This document shows positions 57,033 through 64,000 of a DNA stretch of 64,000 nt, piece by piece. The stretch comes from Haemophilus parainfluenzae. Lineage in GTDB: Bacteria > Pseudomonadota > Gammaproteobacteria > Enterobacterales > Pasteurellaceae. The notes under the pieces were generated by a model. It saw only the letters and a program-made list of their open reading frames with translations. It was not told where the DNA came from and did not search any database. The stretch lies in assembly GCF_014931395.1 (NCBI RefSeq), contig NZ_CP063120.1, forward strand, positions 1,223,501-1,287,500. Reading direction: 5' to 3'. How positions within the stretch are numbered: position 1 is the first letter of the stretch; each line of letters opens with the position of its first letter. Both the position numbers and the translations under genes were made by a program.

Positions 57033-57200
57033 TGATAACTCCTAATGTAATACAGATTTTTACGACTTCCTGTCTTGTTGTTTTGATTGATTCTTATCAG
57101 CTAAAAAATAGCTGACATAAGAACCCTGTTTTTTAAGGGCGATATAAATAGCAGAACTTTGCCTATTTAGCAAATAAATTTAGTCTAGAAATTTCGAATT

Positions 57201-57216
57201 TGCGATCGTGATCGCA
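57201..57216 (+). promoter_or_regulatory. CRP-S competence site upstream of comEC
   Basis: TGCGATCGTGATCGCA is a perfect TGCGA-N6-TCGCA palindrome. This is the CRP-S form, which needs both CRP and Sxy in H. influenzae competence genes. Flanking A/T (AATT before, AAAA after) also fits. The centre is 86 bases before the comEC start. Confidence 0.88.
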
Positions 57217-57294
57217 AAAAACGGTATGTTTACTTGCTTATTTGTAAAGTTAAGGCTAGTTTGCCTTACTTTCTTGCTATAAATCACACTTAAA

Positions 57295-59697
57295 ATGAAA
57301 ATCACGCTATTTCAACTGTGCATGATGCTCATTGTCTCGGCCTTATCCTTGCTTGTCGTGCCAGATTTTTTACTGTTCACTTGGCAACAGGCTGGGCTGA
57401 GCATTTTAATGTTGGTTATGACCGCACTTTGTTTCCATTGGTTCAATTATTTTAAAGCCAGAAATTTTTGCATAAGCAGTATTTTGTTTTTGCTTACGTT
57501 GGCTTATGCCCATTTACCAGCCTTATCATTATTGGGACAAGCAGAGAGGATTTCAAGTTTACCGAATAACATCACCTTAGATCTCCATATTTTAGAGATT
57601 CTTCATCAACAAGATTATCAAACGTTGGTTGCGACAACGTCATTATTTGATGGGAAAGAACAACAGATTTTTATTAATTGGAAAGCGCCGGAAAAGCCAC
57701 AAGTAGGTGAAATTTGGCGGGCTGATGTAAAACTTCGCCCTATTTCTGCAAGACTTAATCATGGTGGATTTGATCGACAGCAATGGTATTTTCCCAAAAG
57801 GATTATTGCCGTTGGATATGTGAAAAGTGCGGTCAAAATTGGTGAAGATTTTTCTTACCGCACACATTTTCTACAGAATAGCCTCAAGCAAACAGAGGGG
57901 CTTTCTTTGCAAGGCTTGCTTATTGCATTGGCATTTGGTGAGCGGGCTTGGCTGGATAATACAACGTGGTTGATTTATCAACAAACGAATACAGCACATT
58001 TGATTGCGATTTCAGGGTTACATATCGGTTTAGCAATGGGGATAGGCTTTTTCTTTGCTCGATTATTGCAACTTGCACTGCCTACACGCTTTATTTCACA
58101 ACAGTTTCCGCTTTGCTTTGGTGTGTTGATTGCTTTAGGTTATGCCTATTTAGCTGGATTTAGTTTACCGACCTTTCGTGCAATGATGGCATTGCTTTTT
58201 ATTGCAATCCTTCAATGTTCGCGACGATATTACACGCCTTCGCAAATGCTGTGTTTGGTGGTGGCATTTTTGCTTTTTTGTGATCCGCTTATGCCGCTTT
58301 CGGTGAGTTTTTGGCTTTCAGTTGGTGCTGTTACTTGTTTGATTGTGTGGTACCGATATGTTCCTTTGTCAATCATTGAATGGAGACATCAAAAATTATC
58401 TGGCAAAGTGCGGTGGATTTTAGGCTTGTTTCATTTGCAGTTTGGGTTGCTGATTTTATTCACACCTATTCAACTTTTCTTTTTTAATGGCTTGGCGTTA
58501 AATGGATTCTTGGCAAATTTAATTGCTGTGCCCTTATATAGCTTCTTACTTCTACCCTTGATTCTCTTTGCGGTGTTAACGAATGGTGCATTTTCTTCTT
58601 GGCATCTTTCAAATGCGATTGCTCAAGGTATTACACAATGCCTCAGTTTTTTCCAAGGATCGTATGTTCCGATTTCGATTAATTTATCTCTTATTCTGAC
58701 CGCACTTTTAAGCCTTGTTTTTGGTGGAGTGTTATATGGATTGTATTTTGTATCTCAAGGGAAAACAAAAAATACACCGTTAAAATCAATTCAATTTTTC
58801 ACGTTAAATAGTACAAAAATCTTATCGATGGAAGATTATAAACAAGCCCTATTGGGCGTAATCCTTATTTTTAGTGTTTGTATGAGTACGCTAGGGTATC
58901 GATATTTTACAAAACCTAAATGGCAGTTAGATACGTTAGATGTTGGACAAGGTTTAGCAACCTTAATTGTAAAAGAAGGGAAAGGCGTGTTGTATGACAC
59001 GGGTCCCGCTTGGCAGAGTGGAATAGGGGCTTCTTCCATGGCGGAATTAGAAATATTGCCTTATCTTCAACGGGAAGGCATTGAACTTGAAACCTTGATT
59101 TTAAGCCATGATGATAACGATCATTCGGGTGGCGCTAAAGCGATTTTAGCCGCATATCCAGAGATTGAACTGATTACACCTTCTCGCAAAAACTATGGTG
59201 AAACGCACCGCACTTTTTGTCTTCAGGGAAAACAATGGCAGTGGGGAGGACTTGATATTAAAATTCTTTCACCAAAACAAATTACAGACAGGGCGGAGAA
59301 TCCTCAATCTTGCGTGATTGTATTAACGGATGGACAGTATCAGATTCTTTTAACCGGTGATGCTGATGTGGCAACAGAAAAATCTTTTGCTGAAAAACTA
59401 GGCAAAATTAATGTGTTACAGGTGGGACATCATGGTAGTAAAACCTCAACAGGCGAGTTTTTACTGGCACAGACAAAACCGGATATAGCCTTAATTTCAA
59501 GTGGACGATGGAATGCGTGGAATTTTCCTCATCCAATCGTGATTGAACGATTAAATCGTTATCAAAGTGCGGTCGAAAATACGGCTATTTCAGGTCATAT
59601 AAGGTTAAATTTTACTGAAAAAGGCATTGAAATTGAAAAGGCGAGAGGGGATTTTTCACCTTGGTTTGCCCGTGTAATTGGATTATCCCCGAAATAA
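57295..59697 (+). CDS. comEC: Competence DNA-uptake channel ComEC/Rec2
   Basis: 800 residues. It forms the inner-membrane channel through which single-stranded DNA enters during transformation. The N-terminus has membrane helices and an OB-like domain (DUF4131; about 100-190); the Competence domain spans about 220-500 with SGLHIGLAMGIGFFFARL and AGFSLPTFRAMMALLF; the C-terminal metallo-beta-lactamase-like domain has SHDDNDHSGG near residue 604 and QVGHHGSKTS near 713. No strong ribosome site precedes the ATG. Control by CRP-S is expected. Remarkably, six DNA-uptake cores lie in its coding frame. Confidence 0.96.
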   Translation: MKITLFQLCMMLIVSALSLLVVPDFLLFTWQQAGLSILMLVMTALCFHWFNYFKARNFCISSILFLLTLAYAHLPALSLLGQAERISSLPNNITLDLHILEILHQQDYQTLVATTSLFDGKEQQIFINWKAPEKPQVGEIWRADVKLRPISARLNHGGFDRQQWYFPKRIIAVGYVKSAVKIGEDFSYRTHFLQNSLKQTEGLSLQGLLIALAFGERAWLDNTTWLIYQQTNTAHLIAISGLHIGLAMGIGFFFARLLQLALPTRFISQQFPLCFGVLIALGYAYLAGFSLPTFRAMMALLFIAILQCSRRYYTPSQMLCLVVAFLLFCDPLMPLSVSFWLSVGAVTCLIVWYRYVPLSIIEWRHQKLSGKVRWILGLFHLQFGLLILFTPIQLFFFNGLALNGFLANLIAVPLYSFLLLPLILFAVLTNGAFSSWHLSNAIAQGITQCLSFFQGSYVPISINLSLILTALLSLVFGGVLYGLYFVSQGKTKNTPLKSIQFFTLNSTKILSMEDYKQALLGVILIFSVCMSTLGYRYFTKPKWQLDTLDVGQGLATLIVKEGKGVLYDTGPAWQSGIGASSMAELEILPYLQREGIELETLILSHDDNDHSGGAKAILAAYPEIELITPSRKNYGETHRTFCLQGKQWQWGGLDIKILSPKQITDRAENPQSCVIVLTDGQYQILLTGDADVATEKSFAEKLGKINVLQVGHHGSKTSTGEFLLAQTKPDIALISSGRWNAWNFPHPIVIERLNRYQSAVENTAISGHIRLNFTEKGIEIEKARGDFSPWFARVIGLSPK

Positions 59698-59734
59698 CAG
59701 GTACAATGCAGCCAATTTTTATTAAGACAATGTG

Positions 59735-61498
59735 ATGCAAGAACAAACTATGCAAGATAAAGATTTCTCAACCTCGCAAACTTTTAAGCGTTTATGGCCG
59801 ATGATTTCACCTTTTAAATCAGGGTTATTTGTCGCTGCTGTCGCTCTCATTTTTAATGCATTGGCTGATTCAGGCCTGATTTATATGCTTAAGCCTTTGC
59901 TTGATGACGGGTTTGGGAAAGCAGATCATTCCTTCCTAAAACTGATGGCGTTTGTTGTGGTTGGTATGATTATGTTGCGTGGAGTGACTAACTTTATTTC
60001 CAGCTATTGTTTAGCTTGGGTATCAGGCAAAGTGGTGATGATTATGCGCCGCCGCTTGTTTAAGCATTTAATGTTTATGCCGGTGAGTTTCTTTGATCGT
60101 AATTCAACGGGGAAATTGCTTTCTCGTATTACTTACGATTCAGAAATGATTGCCAATTCTTCCTCTAATTCATTAGTGACCATTGTACGTGAGGGGGCCT
60201 ATTTAGTTTCATTGCTCGTGGTGATGTTTTACACCAGTTGGGAACTGACGTTGGTTCTTTTCGTCATCGGGCCAATTATTGCGGTGCTTATTCGCTTTGT
60301 ATCGAAGATATTCCGTAAGCTTAGTAAAAACATGCAAGATTCTATGGGGGAATTAACCTCTGCGACGGAACAAATGCTAAAAGGACATAAAGTGGTGCTT
60401 TCTTTTGGTGGGCAATTAGTGGAAGAAGAGCGTTTCGATAAAGTCAGTAATGATATGCGCCGTAAAGGCATGAAAATGGTGACAGCTGATGCCATTTCAG
60501 ACCCTGTTGTGCAAGTGATTGCTTCTTTGGCGTTAGCGGCAGTGCTTTATTTGGCAACCACACCATTAATTGCGGAGCATAATTTAACTGCGGGTTCTTT
60601 CACTGTGGTCTTTTCTTCCATGTTAGCGATGATGCGCCCATTAAAATCCCTGACGAATGTAAACTCCCAATTCCAACGAGGCATGGCGGCCTGTCAGACA
60701 TTATTTTCGATCTTGGATTTGGAAACAGAGAAAGATAATGGCACATATAAAGCAGAACCCGCAAAAGGTGATTTAGAATTTAAAAACGTAAGTTTTGCTT
60801 ATGAGGGTAAAGAAGAGAAAGCCTTAAATAATATCTCTTTCTATGTGCCCGCAGGTAAAACTGTGGCATTAGTGGGGCGTTCAGGTTCGGGCAAATCGAC
60901 TATTGCCAATTTAGTAACGCGTTTCTACGATATCGATGAAGGTGAGATTTTATTAGATGGGGTGAGAATTCAAGATTATCGTCTATCTAATTTACGTGAG
61001 AATTGTTCTATTGTTTCTCAACAAGTACATTTATTTAACGATACGATTGCCAATAATATCGCCTATGCGGCAGAAGATAAATACAGCCGTGAGCAAATTA
61101 TCGAAGCAGCAAAAGCGGCTTATGCGCTTGAGTTTATCGAGAAACTTCCACAAGGTTTTGATACCGTTATTGGTGAGAATGGAGCAAGTCTTTCTGGTGG
61201 TCAACGTCAGCGTTTAGCCATTGCTCGTGCGTTATTACGTAATTCACCTGTCTTAATTTTAGATGAAGCGACTTCTGCTCTCGATACCGAATCTGAACGT
61301 GCGATTCAGTCTGCATTAGAAGAACTGAAAAAAGATCGTACGGTATTGGTTATCGCCCATCGTTTATCAACCATTGAAAATGCCGATGAAATCTTAGTCA
61401 TTGAACACGGTGAAATTAAAGAACGTGGTACACACCAAGATTTATTAGCGCTTGATGGTGCGTATAAACAATTACACAGCATGCAGTTTAGCGGATAA
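59735..61498 (+). CDS. msbA: Lipid A export ATP-binding/permease protein MsbA
   Basis: 587 residues. It flips lipid A-core across the inner membrane. Six membrane helices (to about residue 320), Walker [10 protein letters not shown] near 383, signature LSGGQRQR near 486 and Walker [12 protein letters not shown] near 508 are complete. The start [12 protein letters not shown] corresponds to H. influenzae MsbA (MQEQ...) from memory. A GTG one codon earlier (59732) could also be read. It is followed by lpxK, with a hairpin between. Confidence 0.97.
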   Translation: MQEQTMQDKDFSTSQTFKRLWPMISPFKSGLFVAAVALIFNALADSGLIYMLKPLLDDGFGKADHSFLKLMAFVVVGMIMLRGVTNFISSYCLAWVSGKVVMIMRRRLFKHLMFMPVSFFDRNSTGKLLSRITYDSEMIANSSSNSLVTIVREGAYLVSLLVVMFYTSWELTLVLFVIGPIIAVLIRFVSKIFRKLSKNMQDSMGELTSATEQMLKGHKVVLSFGGQLVEEERFDKVSNDMRRKGMKMVTADAISDPVVQVIASLALAAVLYLATTPLIAEHNLTAGSFTVVFSSMLAMMRPLKSLTNVNSQFQRGMAACQTLFSILDLETEKDNGTYKAEPAKGDLEFKNVSFAYEGKEEKALNNISFYVPAGKTVALVGRSGSGKSTIANLVTRFYDIDEGEILLDGVRIQDYRLSNLRENCSIVSQQVHLFNDTIANNIAYAAEDKYSREQIIEAAKAAYALEFIEKLPQGFDTVIGENGASLSGGQRQRLAIARALLRNSPVLILDEATSALDTESERAIQSALEELKKDRTVLVIAHRLSTIENADEILVIEHGEIKERGTHQDLLALDGAYKQLHSMQFSG

Positions 61499-61506
61499 AA
61501 TAATAA

Positions 61507-61528
61507 GGGCGAACCAATGTGTTCGCCC
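61507..61528 (+). other. Hairpin between msbA and lpxK
   Basis: GGGCGAAC (61507-61514) pairs perfectly with GTTCGCCC (61521-61528), six-base loop, no T-run. It begins 9 bases after the msbA stop and ends 23 bases before lpxK. It could stabilise the msbA mRNA end or lower lpxK expression, as there is no strong terminator. Confidence 0.6.
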
Positions 61529-61551
61529 AAAATCAATATAGGATAAATGAA

Positions 61552-62532
61552 ATGCCTTTTTGGTACTCAAATTCAAAGCTTGCTTGGTTGCTTCTTCCTT
61601 TTTCACTGCTATTTTGGTTGATTAGCCAAATTCGCCGAGCATTATTTTCCCTAAATATCTTATCTTCTTATAAATCCCCGAAACCTGTCATTATTGTTGG
61701 TAATCTTTCTGTTGGTGGAAACGGTAAAACCCCTGTTGTGGTGTGGCTAGTTGAAGAGTTACAAAAACAAGGATTGCGCGTAGGTGTGATTTCTCGTGGC
61801 TATGGTAGCCAATCTAAAACCTATCCTTTACTTGTCACACCGGAAACAGACCCTGTTCAAGGGGGCGATGAGCCCGTTTTAATTGTAAAAAGAACAGGTG
61901 TGCCCGTGGTGATTTCACCTAATCGTCAACAAGCAATCGAATTACTTTTGAAAACACAGGATTGCGATCTGATTATTTCGGATGATGGATTACAACATTA
62001 TAAGTTGCGACGTGATATTGAAATTGTCGTAATGGACGCAGAACGCGCTTTAGGGAACGGCTTTGTATTGCCTGCAGGCCCTTTGCGTGAATTGCCAAGT
62101 CGTTTAAAAAATGTGGACTTTGTGATTACTAATGGCGGAAAAAATGCTTATTCTGATGCCATTATGCAATTGGTTCCTCATTATGCAATTAATTTAGTGA
62201 CGGCAGAAAAACGCTTGCTAAGTGAGTTTACCCAAGGTTCAGCTATTGCGGGAATTGGCAATCCTCAACGATTTTTCACGATGTTGGAAAATTTAAATAT
62301 TCGTTTAGCCAATACGAAAGCTTTTCAAGATCATCAACATTTTGAGCCACAATTATTAGAAAAACTTGCTGAAAACCAACCGCTCTTTATGACCGAAAAG
62401 GACGCAGTAAAATGCCAAGCGTTTGCCAAAGAGAATTGGTGGTATGTTCCAGTTGATGCGGAGATTGTTGAGGCTGAAAACCAAGGCCAAACACTTCCAC
62501 AATTGTGGGAAAAAATCCGTCATTTGGTTTAA
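61552..62532 (+). CDS. lpxK: Tetraacyldisaccharide 4'-kinase
   Basis: 326 residues. It phosphorylates the lipid A precursor at the 4' position. An N-terminal membrane-associated helix ([16 protein letters not shown]) is followed by the Walker [16 protein letters not shown] near residue 50, [12 protein letters not shown] (Walker B and catalytic Asp) near 145, and a C-terminal TEKDAVKC. The ATG at 61552 is 8 bases from AGGA; upstream in-frame codons lie within the hairpin and lack support. It is followed by ycaR and kdsB. Confidence 0.95.
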   Translation: MPFWYSNSKLAWLLLPFSLLFWLISQIRRALFSLNILSSYKSPKPVIIVGNLSVGGNGKTPVVVWLVEELQKQGLRVGVISRGYGSQSKTYPLLVTPETDPVQGGDEPVLIVKRTGVPVVISPNRQQAIELLLKTQDCDLIISDDGLQHYKLRRDIEIVVMDAERALGNGFVLPAGPLRELPSRLKNVDFVITNGGKNAYSDAIMQLVPHYAINLVTAEKRLLSEFTQGSAIAGIGNPQRFFTMLENLNIRLANTKAFQDHQHFEPQLLEKLAENQPLFMTEKDAVKCQAFAKENWWYVPVDAEIVEAENQGQTLPQLWEKIRHLV

Positions 62533-62549
62533 CTCTATTCGAGTGAAAT

Positions 62550-62729
62550 ATGCGTGAGAAACTTAATCCTCGATTATTAGACGTGATCGCTTGCCCGCGA
62601 TGTTTGGCAAGATTGAAATACGATCAAGAAAATCAACGGATCATTTGCCCTTTTGAGCAAGTGGCGTATCCTGTTGAACACGGCGTGCCGGTATTGTTGG
62701 CAGAAAAAGCCGAAACATTGAAAGAATAA
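62550..62729 (+). CDS. ycaR: Trm112-family small protein YcaR
   Basis: 59 residues: MREKLNPRLLDVIACP start, a CPRC pair and a single later cysteine in IICPFEQVAYPV, ending GVPVLLAEKAETLKE. The family (UPF0434) is a one-domain zinc-ribbon-like protein with only part of the usual Cys pairs. In many bacteria it stands between lpxK and kdsB as here. The start is 17 bases after lpxK; its stop is 9 bases before kdsB, with GGAATA between. Confidence 0.88.
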   Translation: MREKLNPRLLDVIACPRCLARLKYDQENQRIICPFEQVAYPVEHGVPVLLAEKAETLKE

Positions 62730-62738
62730 GGAATACTT

Positions 62739-63503
62739 ATGTCATTTACAGTTATTATCCCTGCTCGTTTTGCATCAAGCCGCTTACCAGGTAAACCTTT
62801 AGCAGATATTGCTGGTAAACCTATGATTCAACATGTTTTTGAAAAAGCCCAACAATCAGGTGCGAGCCGAGTGATTATCGCGACAGATAATGAACAAGTT
62901 GAAAAGGCAGCAAAAGCTTTTGGAGCCGAAGTTTGTATGACATCAGAAGCGCATAATTCTGGTACAGAGCGTTTAGCGGAAGTAGTAAGTAAGCTTGGTA
63001 TTGCTGATGATGAAATCATTGTAAACATCCAAGGGGATGAGCCGTTAATTCCGCCTGTTATTGTGAGTCAGGTGGCAGAGAATTTAGCGAAGTTTAACGT
63101 GAATATGGCGACGCTTGCGGTAAAAATTCATGAAGCGGAAGAGTTATTTAATCCAAATGCCGTGAAAGTCGTTACGGATAAAGATGGCTACGTTTTATAT
63201 TTTTCCCGTTCAGTGATTCCTTACGATCGTGATCAGTTTATGCAATTAGCGGATACCTCAAAGGCACAATTGGCTGATGCGTATCTTCGTCATATTGGTA
63301 TTTATGCTTATCGTGCAGGTTTTATTAAACAATATGTGCAATGGGCACCAACGCAGTTAGAAAACTTAGAGAAATTAGAGCAACTCCGTGTATTGTGGTA
63401 CGGTGAGCGTATTCACGTTGAATTGGCGAAAGAAGTCCCGGCTGTAGGTGTGGATACAGCAGAAGATTTAGAAAAAGTGCGGTCAATTTTAACTGCAAAT
63501 TAA
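62739..63503 (+). CDS. kdsB: 3-deoxy-manno-octulosonate cytidylyltransferase
   Basis: 254 residues. It activates KDO as CMP-KDO for lipopolysaccharide core. [24 protein letters not shown] (in part) at the start, [11 protein letters not shown] near residue 97 and [15 protein letters not shown] near 187 are the signature regions. AAGGAAT lies 7 bases before the ATG. The C-terminus KVRSILTAN is encoded over an uptake core (63475). Confidence 0.97.
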   Translation: MSFTVIIPARFASSRLPGKPLADIAGKPMIQHVFEKAQQSGASRVIIATDNEQVEKAAKAFGAEVCMTSEAHNSGTERLAEVVSKLGIADDEIIVNIQGDEPLIPPVIVSQVAENLAKFNVNMATLAVKIHEAEELFNPNAVKVVTDKDGYVLYFSRSVIPYDRDQFMQLADTSKAQLADAYLRHIGIYAYRAGFIKQYVQWAPTQLENLEKLEQLRVLWYGERIHVELAKEVPAVGVDTAEDLEKVRSILTAN

Positions 63504-63536
63504 GATCAGTACGTTTATTAAATCAAGGACGAAAAA

Positions 63537-64000
63537 ATGAAAAAATTTAACTTATTAATGATATGCATCTTCGTGAGTCAAATCCCACAAATAGTACAAG
63601 CGGAAGAACAGAAATGGGTAGATAAACAACATGACAGAATCAAAGAAACTCTAAATAGTTGGGCTAAGAGCATTGATAACTGGATAAGTGATCCTGATCC
63701 TGAGAATCCAGCGGGTGCCAAACTACGAGTGATGCTAGATAGTCAATGGAATCATTATGATCATTTGTCATTTAAGCCACGTGTACGAGGTAAAATTCGC
63801 TTACCGGGTGTGAAAAAACAGTTAAGCTTGGTATTTGGTGATGAAGATGTTGAAAACCAAGAGAATGATAAAAACTATATTGGAAACATTTATAAAAAGC
63901 CGTTAGAAAATAAGAAATATTATAATAGCGGTCAAGCACGCAATGATAATGCATCTATTGGCTTACGTTGGTCTGATAGCATTAAAAGCTTAGGAGTAAA
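63537..64000 (+). CDS. Secreted or periplasmic protein of unknown function, partial
   Basis: The frame is open from the ATG at 63537 to the window end (154 codons). The N-terminus MKKFNLLMICIFVSQIPQIVQA is a signal peptide, followed by EEQKWVDKQHDRIKETLNSWAKSIDNWISDPDPENP (in part), a helical stretch, then beta-type sequence (DSQWNHYDHLSFKPRVRGKIRLPG, in part) and NASIGLRWSD. The alternating pattern suggests an outer-membrane beta-barrel with an N-terminal helical region. AAGGAC lies 7 bases before the ATG. I do not recognise the family. It follows kdsB by 33 bases and may be transcribed with it. Confidence 0.75.
   Translation, partial: MKKFNLLMICIFVSQIPQIVQAEEQKWVDKQHDRIKETLNSWAKSIDNWISDPDPENPAGAKLRVMLDSQWNHYDHLSFKPRVRGKIRLPGVKKQLSLVFGDEDVENQENDKNYIGNIYKKPLENKKYYNSGQARNDNASIGLRWSDSIKSLGV

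Overview
The window is an ordinary chromosomal stretch of a Pasteurellaceae bacterium, most likely a Haemophilus of the H. influenzae / H. parainfluenzae group. Three things point there. More than 40 copies of the nine-base DNA-uptake core AAGTGCGGT (or its complement) lie across the window. The local gene orders match what I know of H. influenzae (grpE-nadK-recN, rapZ-ptsN-lptB-lptA-lptC, pgsA-prx-metC-mpl, dksA-pcnB-folK, comEC-msbA-lpxK-kdsB). Base composition is AT-rich. The species cannot be fixed from sequence reading alone. I see no rRNA, CRISPR array, prophage or complete IS, and no gene-free stretch over 300 bases; the longest (3875-4141 and 57033-57294) are filled with regulatory sites.

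Layout. 1-5.7 kb: a partial SLC13-type anion transporter, a uracil-DNA-glycosylase-like protein, nrdD with an elaborate control region, grpE and nadK. 5.8-10.5 kb: recN behind LexA boxes, metK behind four MetJ boxes, a SprT-like metalloprotein, a small opacity-type porin and a YffB-type reductase. 10.5-13.6 kb: the most accessory-looking part, two tandem paralogous membrane proteins and a TonB-dependent receptor of the copper (OprC/NosA) type, set between the yffB-like gene and dapE. 13.7-21.6 kb: dapE and an M15 peptidase; then, on the minus strand, the LPS-transport genes lptC-lptA-lptB followed by ptsN and rapZ (no rpoN or hpf), darP; pmbA; a Fur-controlled small-RNA gene; hpt. 21.7-34.6 kb: der, two tRNA-Asp, dnaQ/rnhA, tesB, ychF, pth, an EamA half-transporter, rnfH-roxA-xseA, nudF-cpdA, miaB and a tRNA-Lys/Leu/Gly cluster. 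34.7-52 kb: pgsA, a 2-Cys peroxiredoxin, metC, mpl, a membrane protein, tRNA-fMet, mltA-tcdA, znuA, rlmKL, a Kef-type antiporter, two small membrane proteins and hrpA. 52-64 kb: a MORN-type periplasmic protein, an IS481-like transposase remnant, dcuC, folK-pcnB, dksA, comEC with a competence CRP-S site, msbA-lpxK-ycaR-kdsB, and a partial secreted protein.

Themes. Envelope construction is spread over the window (lptABC, msbA, lpxK, kdsB, mpl, mltA, dapE, pgsA), as are nucleotide and iron/oxygen responses (nrdD, hpt, FNR, Fur and NrdR sites), RNA maturation and translation (miaB, rlmKL, pcnB, hrpA, pth, darP, roxA, tRNAs) and natural competence (comEC plus the uptake sequences, several of which form transcription terminators as inverted pairs). 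The best leads for follow-up are: PtsN with lysine in place of its phospho-acceptor histidine; the Fur-box small RNA between pmbA and hpt; an apparent AUU start codon for pcnB, which adds 68 residues; the NrdR/Fur/FNR stack ahead of nrdD; and the copper-receptor insertion between yffB and dapE.
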